Shown: positions 34,421 to 46,027 of the stretch, piece by piece | Numbering within the stretch: position 1 is the first letter of the stretch | How the letters are laid out: each line of letters starts with the position of its first letter | Origin: Phytophthora colocasiae | Lineage: Eukaryota > Oomycota > Peronosporomycetes > Peronosporales > Peronosporaceae | Direction: 5' to 3' | Assembly: GCA_018806915.1 (NCBI GenBank) | Contig: JAGKQI010000079.1 | Coordinates: 1-64,000, forward strand | Length of the DNA: 64,000 nucleotides | The notes under the pieces: generated by a model | What the model saw: the letters and a program-made list of their open reading frames with translations, nothing else | Told to the model about the DNA's origin: nothing | The model's database searches: none | Program-made: the position numbers and the translations under genes

Positions 34421-35784
34421 CCCAGAAGCTGAGACTCACGCCTGCAGTCGCTCCGTATTGCGATTGTTTGGCGTTCTCGCCTCCCTGCACCATAGCCCAA
34501 GTCAATAATGACTTCTTGAGTCCTTCCGGTGCACCACCAAGCTTCTCCTTGAGCGATTCCATCATTTTCTCCCAAACACGAGGCACCCCAAAGAAGAAGT
34601 TCGGGCGAACTTCTTGTAAGGTACCTAGCAGACCGCCGCGAAGGGCATCAGGGCCAGCGAAATACACCTCCGAACCAATCGCCAACGGCAAATGGATATC
34701 CAAGATTTGAGCTGCAACGTGAGAGAGTGGCAAAAAGCTCACGGTACGCTTCGCGTCTCCTAAAGCTGGCAACGTGTTCATGGCTGCTGCTACTGTCCAT
34801 GTCAGGTTGTCGTGGGAAATCATCACAGCCTTTGGAGGGCCCGTCGTGCCAGAAGTGTAGATGAGCGTACAACAATGACCAGGCTGTTGCGCTGCCATCC
34901 TTGATTCCAGAACACTTTGTTCCACAGAATCGCCTAGATGAAGAAACTCACTGAATGAGTAGATAGGAACGCTATACGTGGCATCTCTCTGTACGTCATC
35001 TTCGTTCCACATGACCAGTGCTTGGAGCTTGGGGAGGTTCTTAAGAACTGACAGGTACTTCTCCAGTTGAGTCTTGTCGGACACCACCACTACCTTCGCG
35101 CCACAATGGGCCGAGATGTACTCGCAGGCTTCAGGAGTACTGGTAACGTAGACACCGGCGATGACTGCACCAGACATAATGGCGCCCATGTTGGTGAGGA
35201 GCCATTCGGGGCAGTTGGGGCCAAGTACGTTGACTGCTTCATGAGGCCCCACACCGACATGGATGAGAGCCCGAGCGAACTGCTGCGAGATGTCGTAGTA
35301 CTGCTTCCAGGTATGAGAGACCCACTCCCCGTTCTTCTTGATACTGAGCGCTTTTTCGTTGGGAAGACGGGCAACGATGTCCTTGAACACATCCAGGACG
35401 GTTGTCGGTTTACGAGCTGCGAGGCTTGACTTGTCGGTGCTCACGCGCACTGGTGCGAGTTGGTCAGTCTCCCAGACTCCCATATAATAGCTTGTCGATG
35501 GACGTGTGCTGGACGTTGATAATTGAGAAATGAGCTTCAACTCGAGGAGGATCGATGGACTTGTGCTGCCATCACTGATGGCGGACGACGCTCTCTGTGA
35601 GAAGGCAAAGCAGGAGCAGTAATCGTACCCAGAGTACAGCGCATGTACTATGTAAGCTATGATGAAAATGGGATCGGTTGGCTTCAATATGTACATATCT
35701 TGGTACACCAGTCTCGATTACGTTTGTTGCAGAAGACGGCAAACGCTAGCAATCTCCAGTATACTGCAACGTGTACGCCCAGAC

Positions 35785-35954
35785 TGTTGGAAAGTGTACC
35801 CACTTTTGCTACAGAAGTTGAAGTTGCCGTTGCAAGAGTGATGGTAGAAAGTCCGCGTCCCGCGGCACTTAGTTGTATGTCAGTCTCAGATTTACCTTCT
35901 ATCTAACAAGTTGACGTCTTTGCATTAAGACATCTCCCAGTGCTCACTCCGTTA
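35785..35954 (+). repeat. 5' LTR of the Copia element
   Basis: 170 bp, identical to the 3' copy at 41059-41228. Contains the short GC palindrome CGCGTCCCGCGG. Promoter elements were not assigned. Confidence 0.93.
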
Positions 35955-35972
35955 GGGTTATGAGCCCAAACC
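35955..35972 (+). other. Primer binding site, initiator-tRNA half-molecule type
   Basis: Directly after the LTR the sequence GGGTTATGAGCCCAAACC is complementary to the anticodon stem-loop region of initiator methionine tRNA (loop CTCATAA), not to a tRNA 3' end. This is the half-tRNA priming known from Drosophila copia. The tRNA identity is inferred from the CAT anticodon within the pairing. Confidence 0.6.
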
Positions 35973-36021
35973 ACGTTGCGTCCAAGAGAACACGATCGTA
36001 AGAGAATCAAGAGCAGTAGCG

Positions 36022-37011
36022 ATGTCATCTTCCTCCGACTCAGACGACGGCAAGTCCAAGCGCAAGTCCTTCAAGATTGGATCTTCTGGGACTCCTGTGC
36101 GCTGGAATGGAGAAGATTGGACGTTCTACAAGCACGCTATGATGAATGCGTTCGAGAAGAGCCTTCTAGACGAGATAGTGCTCGGCAAGGAGGTGAAGGA
36201 CGAGAACTGGGACGACGAGAAGAAGGGTGAATTCAAGAAAAAGCAAGCCAAGATCAAGATTTTGATCCAGGGATCACTGTCTATGAAGCTTGCCAAGCAA
36301 GTCATGATGAAGGAGACTGGTACGAAGATGTGGGCTGAGCTCGTCGACATCTACGAAGGCAAGACCAATCCCGCCATGACTGCGCAGAAGGTGTATCGCC
36401 TGCAGTGCGAGCTCCACAAGACTCATCTGCGCGGAAAGGACGACTTACGCAGTCACCTGTACAAGTTGTTCGACATAAAGAACAAGCTTGCGGACCTGGG
36501 AGCGCCCGTGAATGACTTGCAGATGGTGGACAAGATGCTGCGAAGCCTGCCAGCACAGACGTGTTACGATGAGCTTCGTAGAAAAGTACTATTTAGTTCA
36601 AACATGGCTAAATACACGCCGGAGCTGGTTCGAGAGCTAATCTTGACGGCTGAGGCAAGGAATAAAGACTGGGAAGGAAACGCCTTTGGAAACAAGTCTG
36701 GCAAGAAGAGTCAGAACTCAAAGAGCGCATCTCAGCAAGGACCAAAGAAGCAGAGCTCGAAGAGCGAATCAAAGTCGAAGACCAGTAAGACCGAGATTAA
36801 GTGCTTCAACTGTGGTGAAATGGGTCACTACAAAAGTGATTGTCCGAAACTGGAAGACGAAGAGAAACCAAAGGCTCAAGCGAAATACGCACGATCAGGC
36901 GACAAAGTCGCAGCAGCTGAGGATGAAACACATCAAGCGGAAAGTGAAGTCGCTGAAGATGTCGAGAAACGAGAGGTGGTCATTGGTGAAGTAGTGCGCA
37001 AGATGGCAAGG
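36022..37011 (+). CDS. Copia Gag with CCHC zinc knuckle
   Basis: The ATG at 36022 opens an acidic/serine start (MSSSSDSDDGKSKRKSF). The UBN2-like Gag fold follows, with WNGEDWTFYKHAMMNAF and VYRLQCELHKTHLRG. The zinc knuckle CFNCGEMGHYKSDCP lies near 36800. The open frame continues to 37179, but past about 37000 the protease is in another frame, so sensible Gag sequence ends there. Gag forms the virus-like particle shell. Confidence 0.9.
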
Positions 37012-40000
37012 ACTATGACCCGGGTCTGTGGTATTTTGATACGGGTACAAACGCACACATTACCGCCTGTAAGGAGTATTTCACTACACTCCACGGCATG
37101 GATGACAGTGAATGGAACCCAAGCATTTCTGGGTTCGCCGACGGTGTCGATGCCATGGCAGAGGGCTTTGGTACAGTGATTTTATCGACACTGATTGATG
37201 AACAAATGGTGTTTTTGTTGGTGGAGAATGTGCTCTACGTTCCTGGGGCTGGATGCAACTTGTTTTCACCTGGATTGGCGTTAGACCAAGGTTTTGAAAT
37301 GAGTTGGGATTCCAGTACACGGTTATTTGGCATGACGAAGGATACTGTGGAGGTGATTCGCACAGAGTACGACAACAGACTGTGGACTTTCACCACTCAC
37401 AACATCATGGCCAAACACATCGATAAGAAGAAGACTCACGTCAAAGGCAAGGTGTTTGCGAACTTTGCAGTTTCTGATGGAGTTGAAGACATTGATGTAT
37501 GGCACGAGAGGTTAGGACACACTTGTCCTGAGTACATACGTTTAATGGTGGACCGAGGCATGGCTCGCGGCATCATGTTGAAACGTCGTGGCAAGATCGC
37601 CTGCTCCGATTGCCATTTTGGCAAACAACGACGCAAGACATTCCGGAAGGCTCTCGATCGACCTATATAGAGAGTAAATGACATGGTCTTCGCAGACTTG
37701 TTGATTCCTGGCGTGAACAATGGTTCGAGGTACACCGCCGTCTTAGTAATTATGGACGGATACTCGCGTTATGTGAAGACTTACCTACTGAAGACTAAAG
37801 GTGAGCGTGAAGTCAATGAGCACATGATGGAGTATATCGCTTGGGCAGAGCGACAGCATGGAAGACGCGTGGACACGGTGGTAACGCGTCAGTGGAATAT
37901 CGACGATGAGCTGGAAGTTGAACCAGTCAGACAAGTGCTTACCGACAAAGGGCAGGAGTTCTGCAACGGCACGATTGAGCGATGGTACCGCAAGAAAGGC
38001 ATCGTGCATACCAAAGTCGGACCAAATGCGTCACAGTTGAACCTACACATCAAACTATCGTTGGAATGATCAAGACGATGATGCACCAGGCAGGTTTGCC
38101 GAAATCGTTTTGGATCCATGCACTGGAGAACGCAGTCTACGTTAAAAATCGAGTATTCTGTAAGGGGGCTGGACGGACGCCCTACGAACTGATGTTTGGA
38201 TCAAAGCCAGATATTCACCATATTCGAGCTTTCGGTTCACTTGCATATTGCCACACACCAAAATCAAAGCGAAAGAAACTCAGTATGAACTGTCGAGTTG
38301 GCTTTCTGCTAGGCTACCGAGAGGACGTGGTTGGCTGCAACGTGTATTTCCCGACGGAACACAAGACTGGATTCGTCTCTGATGTCAAGGTGAATGAGAG
38401 CATCAAATATAAGGACCGCTACGAGAGCGGGTTCAAGGTCAAGGTCGACAAGTGGCTACGGACATTCCAAGAGCTCTTTGAGGACGGTGAATTTGAGGAC
38501 CTGCCAGGTGATGAAGAAGATAATGACTCGCAGTTGGTTGAGTGTGATGGCGAATCTGAACACAGTATGAGTGACATTGTCATGGAGAGCGCGAACAGTG
38601 AAGGAGTAAACGACGAAGATCAACCACTTGAGAACGGCACTGTGTGGGACAAACTAGGTGAAGGAGATTGTGGCTCGTGTGGTGACAAAGTTCCAAGTAG
38701 CTCATACAGTTTGACGAGTGAAAACCAGGCTTTGTGGGAAGAGATGCTACAGAACACTGAGCTGCCCGATTATGAAGATGCGTCCGAGACGCAGGAGGGC
38801 GAAAGTGCTGGAAGTGTTCCTGTTGGGTGCGTTAATGACCAAACTCTGGATAGAGACGCTGGAAGTGTCGACGCAGAAAGTGTTGATGGTTTTGAAGACC
38901 AGAGCGTCGATGAAGACATTGAAAGAGACAATAGTGACCTTGATGAAGACACTGATGATGAAGAATTGGCTGGATCTGCCAGTCATGTGTCGAACCTCAC
39001 ACAAATAGCTGAAGAAGAAGCAAGTAGTGTTGAGGGGAATTATGATGATTTGTTTGATCCAAGTGATGAAGCTGAAGCCATTGACTGGGGTGATGACCAG
39101 GCGTTAGTTCCAAGTGATGAATATGAAGATGGTGCTGATAGTGGAGAACACGCATTAGTCCCGATTGGCTGCCAAGAGCTTGCACTACCAACAAACCACA
39201 TCATCGGTCACAGACGACCTCGAGAGGTTGAAGTTCGACGCACACCTGACAGGAAGCGTACTAAGGTCGACGTGAAGCGATTCAAATCAGAGAACACTTC
39301 ACGCAGACCAGGTCTCCGCGAAAAACATGAAAGACGACCACCAAAGCGCTTTGAGGACTATGAAGTGAGCTCGGGTTTCAAGGCACTGCATGCTAACCGC
39401 CGAGGATCTGGTGGTATTCGTGCTTGTGAGGTGAAAATCCCAAGGACATACAGAGAGGCAATGAGATCGAAGTATGCCAAGGAGTGGAAAGAGGCTATGG
39501 ATCAAGAGATTCAAGCTCTAAAGGACAAAGAAGTGCTGAGTATGATACCAAGATCAGATATGCCAGCGACTCAACAGACAATTAAGACGATGTGGGTCTT
39601 TGCTTTGAAAGTGGATCACCTTGGCTATGTGACTCGGTTTAAGACTCGCATTGTTGCTCGTGGAGATAAGCAGCGACGCGGTATTGATTACCAAGAAACG
39701 TTCTCACCGGTGGCGAGGATGGCCACGTTCAGACTATTTGTCGCGATGTGTGTGTGGCTTGGACTAGTGATCTACCAAGGAGACGTGAATACCGCTTACC
39801 TGAACGCTGCCTTATCGATAAAGCAGTATCTGGACGGGCTGGAAGGTTATCCCTGTGAGCTAGAGGGACACATTTACTCGGTGAACAAGGCTCTGTATGG
39901 TCTGAGGCAATCTGGTAGGGAGTGGAATTCCGAGTTTGACGGTTGGTTGAAAGACTATGGTTTCGAGCGCAACAGCACAGAGCCTTGCCTGTATGTCTAC

Positions 40001-41044
40001 AAACACGATGGCCAGTTTGCGCTAGTCCTGATCTACGTAGACGACATTCTTTGCGCTACAAAGGACGAAGCGTTTAAGGTCAAGTTGTTTACCAAGCTCG
40101 ACAACGACTACGGACTCAAGGACCAGGGATTGCTGAATAAGTACTTGGGCGTTGAAGTGGAGCAGAACACCACCTCGATGAAGATTCATCAAACACAGTA
40201 TTGCACGGAGGTTTTGGAAAGATTCAATTTTGGAGATGCTCACGCGAGCAGGATTCCGATGGAAACCAACACTCGGTTTACTTCGAAGGATACTGATGAT
40301 GAAAGTGATCGTCGTAAGCAGAAACCAGCGTTTGGCAGAGACTTTCCTTACCGAGAATGCATTGGTTCTCTGATGTACCTAGCTACATGCAGTAGACCAG
40401 ACATTGCGTACGTGGTCGGCCAGTTGAGTCGATACGTACAAGCACCGACACAGCAGCACATTGGTGCAGCTAAACGATTGTTGCGGTATCTTGTTGGAAC
40501 AAAGAGTCAAGGCATTGTGTACTCCACCAGCAAGGATGAGGAAGACAAGAAGGACTTGCACCTGGACGGATACTGCGACTCGGACTGGGGCAACGACCCC
40601 GACACAAGAAAGAGTATTTCGGGCTACGTCGTGAATCTGGTCGGCGGTGCCGTACCATGGGCATCAAGGCGCCAGACGATTGTTGCTCAGTCTACCGCTG
40701 AGGCCGAGTACGTTGCGGCGTGCGAAGCATGCATGGAGGGCCAAAGTCTACGAAACATCCTAATTGAAGTGTTCCCGGAACTAGCGGTGAGCTTTACGCT
40801 TGGGATTGACAACCAGGCGGCCTTCGTGATGGCGACTAATCCTACGTATAGTAGATGTACTCGACACATTGAGCTTCGATGGCACTACGTGCGTGACCAA
40901 GCGACGAAGAAGACTGTGGACCTGTGGAAAGTTCACACGGACGACAACCCGTCCGACATTTTTACGAAGCCCCTGGCAGGAGCGCGACACGAGAAACTTT
41001 GTGCTCTGCTAGGTCAATCCAAGGAGCCTTTGCCGAAGAAGTGA
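37012..41044 (+). pseudogene. Copia Pol: protease, integrase, reverse transcriptase, RNase H, with three breaks
   Basis: The protease active site FDTGTNAH lies near 37036, in the frame one base behind Gag. The integrase zinc domain follows (WHERLGH, then CSDCHFGKQ). A TAG at 37668-37670 interrupts the frame just before the catalytic core (MDGYSRYVKTY, TDKGQEF). Near 38000-38040 a further frameshift leads into the long frame 37982-41044. That frame carries the integrase C-terminus, an acidic insert (38480-39130), reverse transcriptase (FSPVARMATFRL, ALYGLRQSGREW, YVDDILCAT) and RNase H (DSDWGNDPDTRKS). From the last frameshift on, over 1000 residues are intact. The acidic insert between integrase and RT is typical of Copia but long here. 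Confidence 0.9.
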
Positions 41045-41058
41045 CTTCGGAGGGGGCG
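41043..41058 (+). other. Polypurine tract of the Copia element
   Basis: The purine-rich stretch CGGAGGGGG lies immediately before the 3' LTR, where plus-strand DNA synthesis would be primed. Confidence 0.6.
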
Positions 41059-41228
41059 TGTTGGAAAGTGTACCCACTTTTGCTACAGAAGTTGAAGTTG
41101 CCGTTGCAAGAGTGATGGTAGAAAGTCCGCGTCCCGCGGCACTTAGTTGTATGTCAGTCTCAGATTTACCTTCTATCTAACAAGTTGACGTCTTTGCATT
41201 AAGACATCTCCCAGTGCTCACTCCGTTA
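41059..41228 (+). repeat. 3' LTR of the Copia element
   Basis: 170 bp, identical to the 5' LTR, followed by the target-site copy CAGAC. Confidence 0.93.
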
Positions 41229-41299
41229 CAGACGATCTTGAATGCTTTGAAAGATTTGCTCCTTTGCCGTGTTTGCGGCTCATGCGACAAGCGCCGTAG

Positions 41300-41380
41300 C
41301 GTACCAGACTCTCTCTCTTACTACGGAATCCGTAGTACGGATGCAGACTCTCTCTACTACGGAATCCGTAGTACGGATGC
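41300..41380. repeat. Two tandem copies of a 36-bp unit with a 19-bp palindrome
   Basis: The unit ends ACGGATGCA and contains TACTACGGAATCCGTAGTA at 41319-41337 and again at 41355-41373. Each copy can form a near-perfect hairpin or cruciform. The spacers are CT-rich (GACTCTCTCT). Purpose unknown; possibly a small transposon scar or a binding site pair. Confidence 0.8.
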
Positions 41381-42205
41381 AATATACAGTGTAAGTTCTA
41401 GCAACTTTTGGAGACTGGCATATCAAGAACTCCTGACCATACATTGGGGTGTCCATTTTGTTGGAACTGGCAAGCAATGTGAACGATTACAGTGCGAGGA
41501 AATGTGATGCTGCATCTGTCATAATGATTCAGATTTGCAGGAGGCCACGTGTAGTTACCGTATATTAATAATAATAATAGTACCTTACAGAGTTCATGTA
41601 CCGGTATGCATCGTCAAACTGTAACTTTCCGGAGCACGAACGCTTCCTCGAAGCTCTGGAAATGTTCATCGTGACAACTCGCCGTCTCATCATCAAAGAG
41701 CGAATTTGAAGTACATGTATGTTTTTACACTGTGCAGTGCAGATAGAGAATAATGCTAATTCCAAGCTTTGATATCTTAATTTTTAGCTAGCACAACGAG
41801 ATTCTTCGTACATGGAAATCAAGTTTCGTCATTTTAACCGCTATATTTCCTTAGTTGAGTGCAGTTATACAGCACTACTTGGTTGTTGTGTTCTGTCTGT
41901 ATCACCACTTAGTGATGCAGCTTACGACAACGTACACATACTACATACTAGCCGGGCGCCGCCGCTACGCGGCGGTGTGTTTGGGTTGTAGGGCTCCGCA
42001 TCGCTCGGGTTTATTGGTCAATATTCATTTTTTGATTTATAAAAAGCATTTTTAAAAAAGATTTTCTGTTTTAATTTTCACGTTTAATATTTGTCAAACT
42101 TGAAATTTATGTTTGTAAAAAGTATTTCCCGAAGGGTTCGAACCAGGAATCCAACACGTTGCACAGAGAGTTTTTTTTATTAAATGCATATGTAATTAAA
42201 AGAAT
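41381..42205. other. Non-coding stretch with a Helitron-like hairpin and a tRNA-like B box
   Basis: At 41950-41980 the reverse strand reads a GC hairpin (CCGCCGCGTAGCGGCGG) followed by about ten bases and CTAG, the shape of a Helitron 3' end. At 42127-42145 the reverse strand contains GGTTCGAACCC, a perfect RNA polymerase III B box, without an A box at the right distance. This suggests a SINE or tRNA fragment cut by the Harbinger insertion at 42206. No coding sequence is seen. Confidence 0.4.
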
Positions 42206-42330
42206 AAGGGGCTTCAGAGTTGAAACAGTACGCGCTTTTCGACATAAAGAAATAAAAAGTCTGTCTCTCTCCGATTGGCTACTTTTTCATTTACCGTGAA
42301 GCCCCCCACCAACAACGCTAATAAATACCG

Positions 42331-43604
42331 ATGCCGAAGGTGTCGCGTCGACAGCGCGCCCTGCGCAGCTTACGACGCGGAATCCGAGCTGCTGTGCTCG
42401 CTGAATGTGCTGAGTGGTTTTTCGACGAGGAAGACTCAGCCCTGCTGCATGATGACGATGATTTTGTTATGCAGTTCATTGAGGCCTACTGGATGATCAA
42501 CAAAGCTCGCTACCTGAACACACGTGAACCAGTGCCTCGTGCCCCTGATTCGCTGGACTTTTGGCTCAATCAGCTCGATGATAAGCGGTTTAAAGAAGAC
42601 CTTCGAGTTACGAGATTGCAGTTCACGCAAATTGTGGAGTTGATTCAGAATAATCCAGTCTTCTACAACGAGTCTAACATGCTTCAGACACCAGCATGGT
42701 GCCAGTTGTTGGTTGCTCTGTATCGCTTTGGATGTGATGGCAATGGGGCTTCCATTGGAAAGCTGGCTCGACACTTTCACTGCGCAGAAGGCACAATCGA
42801 GGTCTTCACGGATCTGCTCGTGTTGATCTCGAATCACGTGCTGTAGTGTGGCCAGATGCAGATGAATGCGAGGAGATAAGTGCGAGGATAGAGGAGGTTT
42901 CTGGATTTCGGCAGTGCATCGGTTTTGTCGATGGCACGTTATTTCCGTTCGCCACCAAGCCTGAGCGTGATGGTGCCGACTACTACAGTCGAAAAGGGTG
43001 CTATGGGATGGCAGGGCTTGTCGTTTGCGATGATCACAAGCGGATTAGATATCTCTATACTGGATGGGCCGGTTGCTCACATGACGCCAGATTAATGGCA
43101 AACTCTGAGCTCCAGCTCTACAAGCACGAGATGTTTCACGGCGACCAGTATCTTTTAGCAGATTCAGGGTTTGCACCTGACACAGTAGTTGTCCCCGTAT
43201 TTAAGAAACCCAGGAACGGTCATCTTACCAACGATCAGGGCATCTTCAACAAGGAGCTTAGCAAAATACGTGTCTGGAACGAACACTGCATTGGTATTTT
43301 AAAAGGAAGATTTTTTAGTTTGAAAGGACTACGGCTGCGACTTCGAGATGAACATGACGGAGAACGGGTTGTGGCGTGGATTCGAGCGTGCGTCGTCCTG
43401 CACAATTTATTGCTGTACGTCCCCGGCGTGGGCGACTCGGAAGATGATGATCCCAACGCATGGATTGCTATTGCAAAAGAACTCCCCGATCTCATGGACG
43501 ACGGTAACTTTGATAACGCGTTGATTAGAGATGCTGATACTGAGGGTAAACTTAAACGTCTGCGCGTAATGCAGAGTTTGCTAGATCACGTTGCTAGCGA
43601 TTAA
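42331..43604 (+). pseudogene. Outer Harbinger transposase (DDE_Tnp_4), one frameshift
   Basis: From the ATG at 42331 (MPKVSRRQRALRSLRR), the first part shows the helix-turn-helix-like LVALYRFGCDGNGASIGKLA and EGTIEVFTD. The frame then needs a one-base shift near 42800, where the other frame continues RAVVWPDADE. The catalytic core follows: FVDGTLFPF (first Asp), YLLADSGF (second Asp) and LKGRFFSLKGLRLRL, ending with a helical region containing the third acid. The stop is at 43602-43604. The single frameshift makes this copy inactive unless it is a sequencing error. Confidence 0.88.
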
Positions 43605-44361
43605 ATAAAACTTCACTGCTCATCGAACTGAGCCACAACCATAGCCTTCACTTCATCCGTTGTGTAGATCCCGAGCTCCAGTAAGTCCTTTGTAAACTTC
43701 ACCCTAGCCTGCGCTAGCTCAATGCGCGTGCGCTTCTGTGCCAGCAACGTACGCTCACAAATTGAGTTGTACATCACATCATCTAAGCTTTTCCGCTTCT
43801 TTTGAGGCTTGGCTGCAAGTGTCAATGGCTTGCCGCGCTTAGCGGCTTTACCGCCGGGCTTTTTGCTGTCACTGCTATGAAAAGGACGCGACGTCGATAC
43901 AGTTGAGATAGCCTCCGTGGAACTTACAACAGGTCCACCTCTCCCGGACTCACTAGCCACAATCGTAACAGGAGCAGTGGTGGGTTCGACTGCAGGTGCA
44001 CCGCTCTCGCTGTGGTCAACCCCTCCTCTCTCGTCCGTATTCTCGTCGCCACTTCTTGGGTAATCTTGGTCGCCAAATTGGAAGTCATAGTCACCTTCCA
44101 GATCATCCGACTTGCCAGCATCCGAATCGGCTGCAGCAAAAGACCTCACAGGGGGCTTGAATGTCCCTGTAGGAGCAATTGGTTTCGCTGAAGCGCGGTC
44201 ATGAAAAACGGGCTCAAGGACATCCCAGTGCTTGCAGACTCCGACGAGCTTATCTTTACGGTAAAGAGGTGTTAGTAAAGATAAAATAAATGTTTTTAAC
44301 AGCACAAATTACCGTGAAAGCTTTTTTGCTTCGTCTTCGTCTGTGATTCCTTCCCCTGACT

Positions 44362-44417
44362 GGACGCCTACCATATATAGCATACTCACCCGACATATTT
44401 GCAGCAGATATGTCGGG
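44362..44417 (+). repeat. Left terminal inverted repeat of the inner Harbinger, with internal hairpin
   Basis: 56 bp, exactly complementary to 49075-49130. Positions 44389-44417 form their own inverted repeat: CCCGACATAT, a 9-base loop, ATATGTCGGG. Such a subterminal palindrome could be the binding site of the transposase or its SANT partner. Confidence 0.9.
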
Positions 44418-44613
44418 CTTAAAAAAGATATATGGCGGCTTACTTGTCAAGAGCGCCGCCGCAAATGTCATAGACCTTGGGCTTGTGTCCTGGAATTTTG
44501 CCCCCTAAGTTCATACAATCGTTTCAGTATCTAGAAATGTACCTGACACTTTGGCACGGACACTGAAGGGTCTCACATTCAAACTCGCACACTTCTAAAT
44601 TTGCGAGGTTTTG

Positions 44614-45902
44614 ATGAAGATCGAGCCCGAGGACACGGACGCTCTGCTGGTTCTGGGTGCAGCTTTCCTCCTACAGGATGAAGAGCTGCGTGAGGTGAGG
44701 CGGGAGGTCTTTGAGGTACTGATGGCAGAGGAGTGGAAGATCGCCATGAGGAGCCGACACTACCTGACAACCGATTGCCTTGACCCGCCGAGCCAGTCTG
44801 CCTGGATGGTCTTGTACCGATACGGCAACGACGTAAACTTTTTAAATACTACCAGTTTGACACGGTGAGCGTCTGCTGCTTGTGGTTAACTAACATGCAT
44901 TATCTAATGTCGCTGTGCATTACAGAGCGGCGTTCGAAGCACTACTATATCGCTTCAGAAGGTTCTATTCTATCCCGAACAACATGGTCCGAGGTCGGCC
45001 ACTCAAGCTTCGCTACCACCACCAGATCCTAGGTCTGGTTTTGAGTTTTTACGTGGGCTCCATGGAGCAAAGCACGCTGTGTCTGCTGTTCGGCGTCCCT
45101 CCAAGCACGCTTTCGCGAACGCTACGTCGGGCTGAGTTAGCCCTGTCCTCGGCTTTAACAGGCTACGCACCTGCCCGGATCTCCTGGCCGTCACCTGACC
45201 ACCAAGTCGAGCTGGCGAGGCTGGTAGAAGCAAGAGAGCCTCTTCTAAAGTACACATTTGGGTTTATCGACGGAAAGAACTTTCGGGTACGATCAATTTA
45301 TTAGCAATGCTGGGAAACATGTCAACAGTCTAACAGCGTTGTCTAACGTTCCGTAGGTGCAGCAGCCGTCTAACAGTGACCTCCAGAACGCAATGTATAA
45401 CGGCTGGCTTCATACTGTACTCGTCACCGGGACAATTTGCTTCGCGGCCGACGGCTGCATTATTTGGTGTAAGCACAATTGCCCCGGGTCGTGGAATGAC
45501 TCCGACACCTCATTCGGCTTCCGAAACAAACTGCTAGATCCAACGTGTTGTCCAGACTCTCGTATGAACGTCGTGTCGGACTCAGCGTTTCCATGTGGAG
45601 CATTGATGACAGGACGCATCCTGACGCCCCTTAAGGACGGAGACCTCGAGCGCCTGCGGCCTTCACTACGGAGCTCTGCCAGGACAATCCATAATGCTAT
45701 TACATCGATCCGGCAGGCGGCTGAGTGGGGGATGGGGAGCATTCAGAAGGTGTACAGTCGCCTGAACCTTCCTTTGCCGTATGACCCCGAGATTCGCGGA
45801 GTGAGGATCAACAATATGTTTCGCATGGCAAATTACCGGGTTCGAACTGTTGGAATTTCCCAAATCCGTACTACTTTCATGGAAGGCACAGAAGACTACT
45901 GA
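44614..45902 (+). CDS. Inner Harbinger transposase, three exons, intact
   Basis: The exons are 44614-44864, 44926-45286 and 45357-45902. They sum to 1158 nt, giving 385 residues with no lesion. Motifs are RFYSIPNNMVRGRPLKLR and LSFYVGSMEQSTLCLLFG (helix-turn-helix-like). The DDE_Tnp_4 core follows: TFGFIDGKNFRV with QQPSNSDLQNAMYNGWLH, then GTIICF-like WCKHNCPGSWNDSD, then VVSDSAFPCG. The intron at 45287-45356 falls inside the first catalytic block and is removed cleanly. This domain order is standard for PIF/Harbinger enzymes, which need a SANT-type partner protein. It is distinct from the transposase of the outer element, sharing only the motif framework. Confidence 0.9.
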
Positions 45903-46027
45903 GTGCACAATCTACTGACGTAAAAAGGTTTGTTCATTTTTGAGGTAAAGTGGAGAGAATGTTAAGAGATAACGACGTTACTGCAAATGAAGGACCTCAT
46001 TTTGGCTTCCAGCTCATCGGCTCCGTC

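Larger units (their letters stand above)
32580..35483 (-). pseudogene. Bubblegum-type long-chain acyl-CoA synthetase, split by a short hAT element
   Basis: The enzyme activates fatty acids to acyl-CoA with ATP. From the ATG at 35483 (MGVWETDQLAPV), motif blocks follow in order. These are the phosphate-binding signature IYTSGTTGPPKAV, the Gly-rich GVPRVWEKM, then beyond the insertion FLTGAAPISPD, LYELFGQSECTGPHS, GWLYSGDVGEIDQDGFL and ITGRIKEIIITSGGENI. All adenylate-forming motifs are intact. The reading frame is interrupted only by the 958-bp element at 33463-34420 plus its 8-bp duplicate, located between LSFW and AADYLLL. One TSD copy completes the codons exactly, so no other lesion is seen. 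Intact motifs suggest a recent insertion, perhaps present on one haplotype. An open frame extends upstream of 35483 to 35708, but MGVWE is the family-like start. Confidence 0.88.
35785..41228 (+). mobile_element. Ty1/Copia LTR retrotransposon, 5.4 kb
   Basis: Two 170-bp LTRs (35785-35954 and 41059-41228) are identical base for base. They are flanked by the 5-bp duplication CAGAC (35780-35784 and 41229-41233). The LTRs start TGTTGG and end CCGTTA instead of the usual CA. Gag, protease, integrase, reverse transcriptase and RNase H follow in Copia order. The coding region contains two frameshifts and one in-frame stop, so this copy should not be autonomous in spite of its young LTRs. Confidence 0.93.

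Noticed and set aside
35643..35906. Short ORFs running into the 5' LTR, and the matching ORF in the 3' LTR
   Set aside because: The shared peptide is only the LTR read in one frame; no coding motif.
41855..42055. 66-codon plus-strand ORF near the Helitron-like hairpin
   Set aside because: No motif, AT-rich tail and overlap with repeat sequence; not supported as a gene.
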